This document shows positions 6,601-6,871 of a stretch of DNA of 6,871 bases, piece by piece (the stretch's first letter is position 1; each line of letters begins with the position of its first letter). Source of the DNA: Caldifarciminota bacterium. Lineage in GTDB: Bacteria > WOR-3 > Hydrothermia > UBA1063 > CAJXJZ01. Both the position numbers and the translations under genes were made by a program. The notes below the pieces were generated by a model. The model ran no database searches, was not told where the DNA came from, and saw nothing but the letters and a program-made list of their open reading frames with translations. Location of the stretch: positions 1 to 6,871 of the forward strand of contig JALTEL010000419.1 of NCBI GenBank assembly GCA_027073945.1. Direction: 5' to 3'.

Positions 6601-6871
6601 AAGGAGCAAGATGTATCTTACAAAGGCACTGAATAGCTTGTTATATCAAAATTCCAAAGGAGATGACAGGGCGCTGAGTGATTTTGAAATAGGAAAAATA
6701 TACCTTTATCTGAATGACCTGCATTGCGCTATTAAATATCTGAAATTATCCGAGAAGGCTTTCAGGAAATTGAGAGACCTGCATGCGCTCGAAGGTGTAA
6801 AATCAATACTCAAAGGGATAAAAAAGCCTAAGTCTTATGATTTAAAAGGTAATGATGCAAGTTGTGCATAA
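3665..6871 (+). CDS. GGDEF diguanylate cyclase fused to STAND-type ATPase and TPR array
   Basis: The 1068-residue protein has three parts. Residues 9-165 form a GGDEF domain that should make c-di-GMP from two GTP: DELTNVYNRR (9-18), metal ligand D44 in LLDLDDFK, N52 and D61 in the substrate pocket, GGDEF at 85-89, and the inhibitory RxxD (R76/D79) exactly five residues before it. Residues about 177-545 form an AAA_16/STAND NTPase: Walker A GEAGIGKT (202-209), Walker B IVVLLDD (309-315), arginine R345 in GAYR, GGNPFF (405-410), then a winged-helix-like segment ending at RMMHEKAA (534-541). Residues about 560-1045 are roughly eleven TPR-like helical pairs. No signal peptide, membrane segment or C-terminal DNA-binding domain is seen, so the protein is probably cytoplasmic. 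An in-frame TAA 36 bases upstream, with no start codon between, fixes ATG 3665 and excludes an N-terminal sensor. It lies 102 bases after polA without a ribosome binding site. I infer that ligand or protein binding by the TPRs gates the ATPase and hence cyclase activity. Confidence 0.9.
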   Translation: MQVDNYYKDELTNVYNRRYLYLLLDRELKRIKRYGGIFSIVLLDLDDFKEINDTYGHLAGDRALYAFARVIESSIRESDIAVRYGGDEFLILLPDTDASGAEKVARRIIKITKNTDIGKKQLSCSVGIATYPQDATDWEAIFSHADRGLYAAKRSEKGTIGKVSYREPIIKLPTDRIIGRRQESAWIKERFTDNSKIHFVCGEAGIGKTRLITELARADSLSFARGAAYGALHGMPYFLIKELLKNLYKSYRRETEVAYESLNQGLRSEMRKLLPEVATEIHSAADADKYRLYYAVASLLSEIGREQGIVVLLDDLQWIDEPSSEMLFYLIKMAEGDVTLFGAYRTEEIKNSKMEEIIELLGREDLYDRIEIGPLGKGSVVQMSEAILQAEIDDKLANYLQIESGGNPFFIEEIIKNLKEHKSIEYREDGEWHIKNLSPDYSIAKGIEDVVNRKIRSLDRQEQVVLEYAAVIGKIVDVWLIEATGGIKEGEIYDILDKLVRTGILRETQSGTYEFSEGIIIDVVIRNITKGRLRMMHEKAARVLEKHYIKDIQGHVEEIAYHYHEGNKGKKLGEYARMAGEKSMEIYAYDNAVRYYLWALEGENSTQEQSMIYGELGDAYVSKGAYENAIHAYNMGLKIYPKLAWDFYQKIAYVHYLKGMHHRALQLYKKSKQHANSEEQKNICAIHIASELKEIGKIDEAKDMLLKTIKRLKEKEKLAEAYNIIGNIYSDKQEYKSARRYYLKSIKLKAQSHDMKGLASVYNNLGLSLEQSRSYKKALFYLEKSLEIHREMNYKFAYGITTLNMGLLYYKMKNYEKAMELYQKAADINESIESNSATIIVYNNIGSLKYRLNDLKAAIHYKKKALKIADEVQNYPWAFKLNLRLASIYGEIGKFDEAFLYLNEAKKCLKHVDNVSNEIYYFYTVASIFEMQKKYNEAIEIAKKMLQLSRRRQAKNAVYTLLDVYLSLSRLKALLGDKRRSKMYLTKALNSLLYQNSKGDDRALSDFEIGKIYLYLNDLHCAIKYLKLSEKAFRKLRDLHALEGVKSILKGIKKPKSYDLKGNDASCA
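5813..6532 (+). other. Six TPR-like repeats in exact 40-residue register
   Basis: Within the GGDEF/STAND protein, the hallmark first-helix position recurs every 40 residues: AYNIIG (721-726), VYNNLG (761-766), TTLNMG (801-806), VYNNIG (841-846), LNLRLA (881-886) and YFYTVA (921-926). Each is followed by a second helix with the usual alanine (for example KKALFYLEKSL, 776-786). The period exceeds the canonical 34 residues. It resembles the longer TPR units of kinesin light chain, Rap-type peptide sensors and MalT-like regulators. The DNA itself is not repetitive, so the units are old rather than recent duplications. Confidence 0.75.

Overview
The window is AT-rich bacterial DNA with every supported gene on the + strand. 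It reads as: the tail of an unidentified gene (to 67), a 24-codon ORF with a perfect ribosome binding site (74-148), a tRNA-Lys(UUU) with a strong sigma70-type promoter (161-275), a rhomboid intramembrane protease (285-983), DNA polymerase I (polA, 1055-3562), and a 1068-residue GGDEF / STAND-type ATPase / TPR protein (3665-6871) whose stop codon is the last three bases of the window. All gaps are short: 149-200 holds the tRNA promoter, 276-284 is a 9-base spacer, 984-1054 holds a candidate polA promoter, and 3563-3664 shows no convincing promoter or terminator. No mobile element, CRISPR array or rho-independent terminator is visible.

The sequence does not fix the organism. The tRNA lacks an encoded CCA end. 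PolA has a degenerate proofreading domain, as in many bacteria outside the Enterobacteria. The three large genes lack a Shine-Dalgarno sequence, while the small first ORF has a perfect one. A c-di-GMP enzyme fused to a large STAND/TPR module suggests a signalling-rich bacterium. An environmental lineage such as Nitrospirota, Omnitrophota or a deltaproteobacterial relative is possible, but this is a guess.

The tRNA and rhomboid gene appear to form one unit: the rhomboid start codon lies 9 bases after the tRNA 3' end, with no room for its own promoter between them. polA may have its own promoter, placed so that its mRNA could be leaderless. No functional pathway obviously joins the rhomboid, polA and the last gene. 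The most interesting object is the last gene. It is a predicted active diguanylate cyclase with intact GGDEF and product-inhibition motifs. It has no N-terminal sensor, and a signal-transduction NTPase and a TPR superhelix are attached behind the catalytic domain. This resembles the known class III adenylyl cyclase-ATPase-TPR and MalT-like regulators, but with a c-di-GMP synthase as the output domain.
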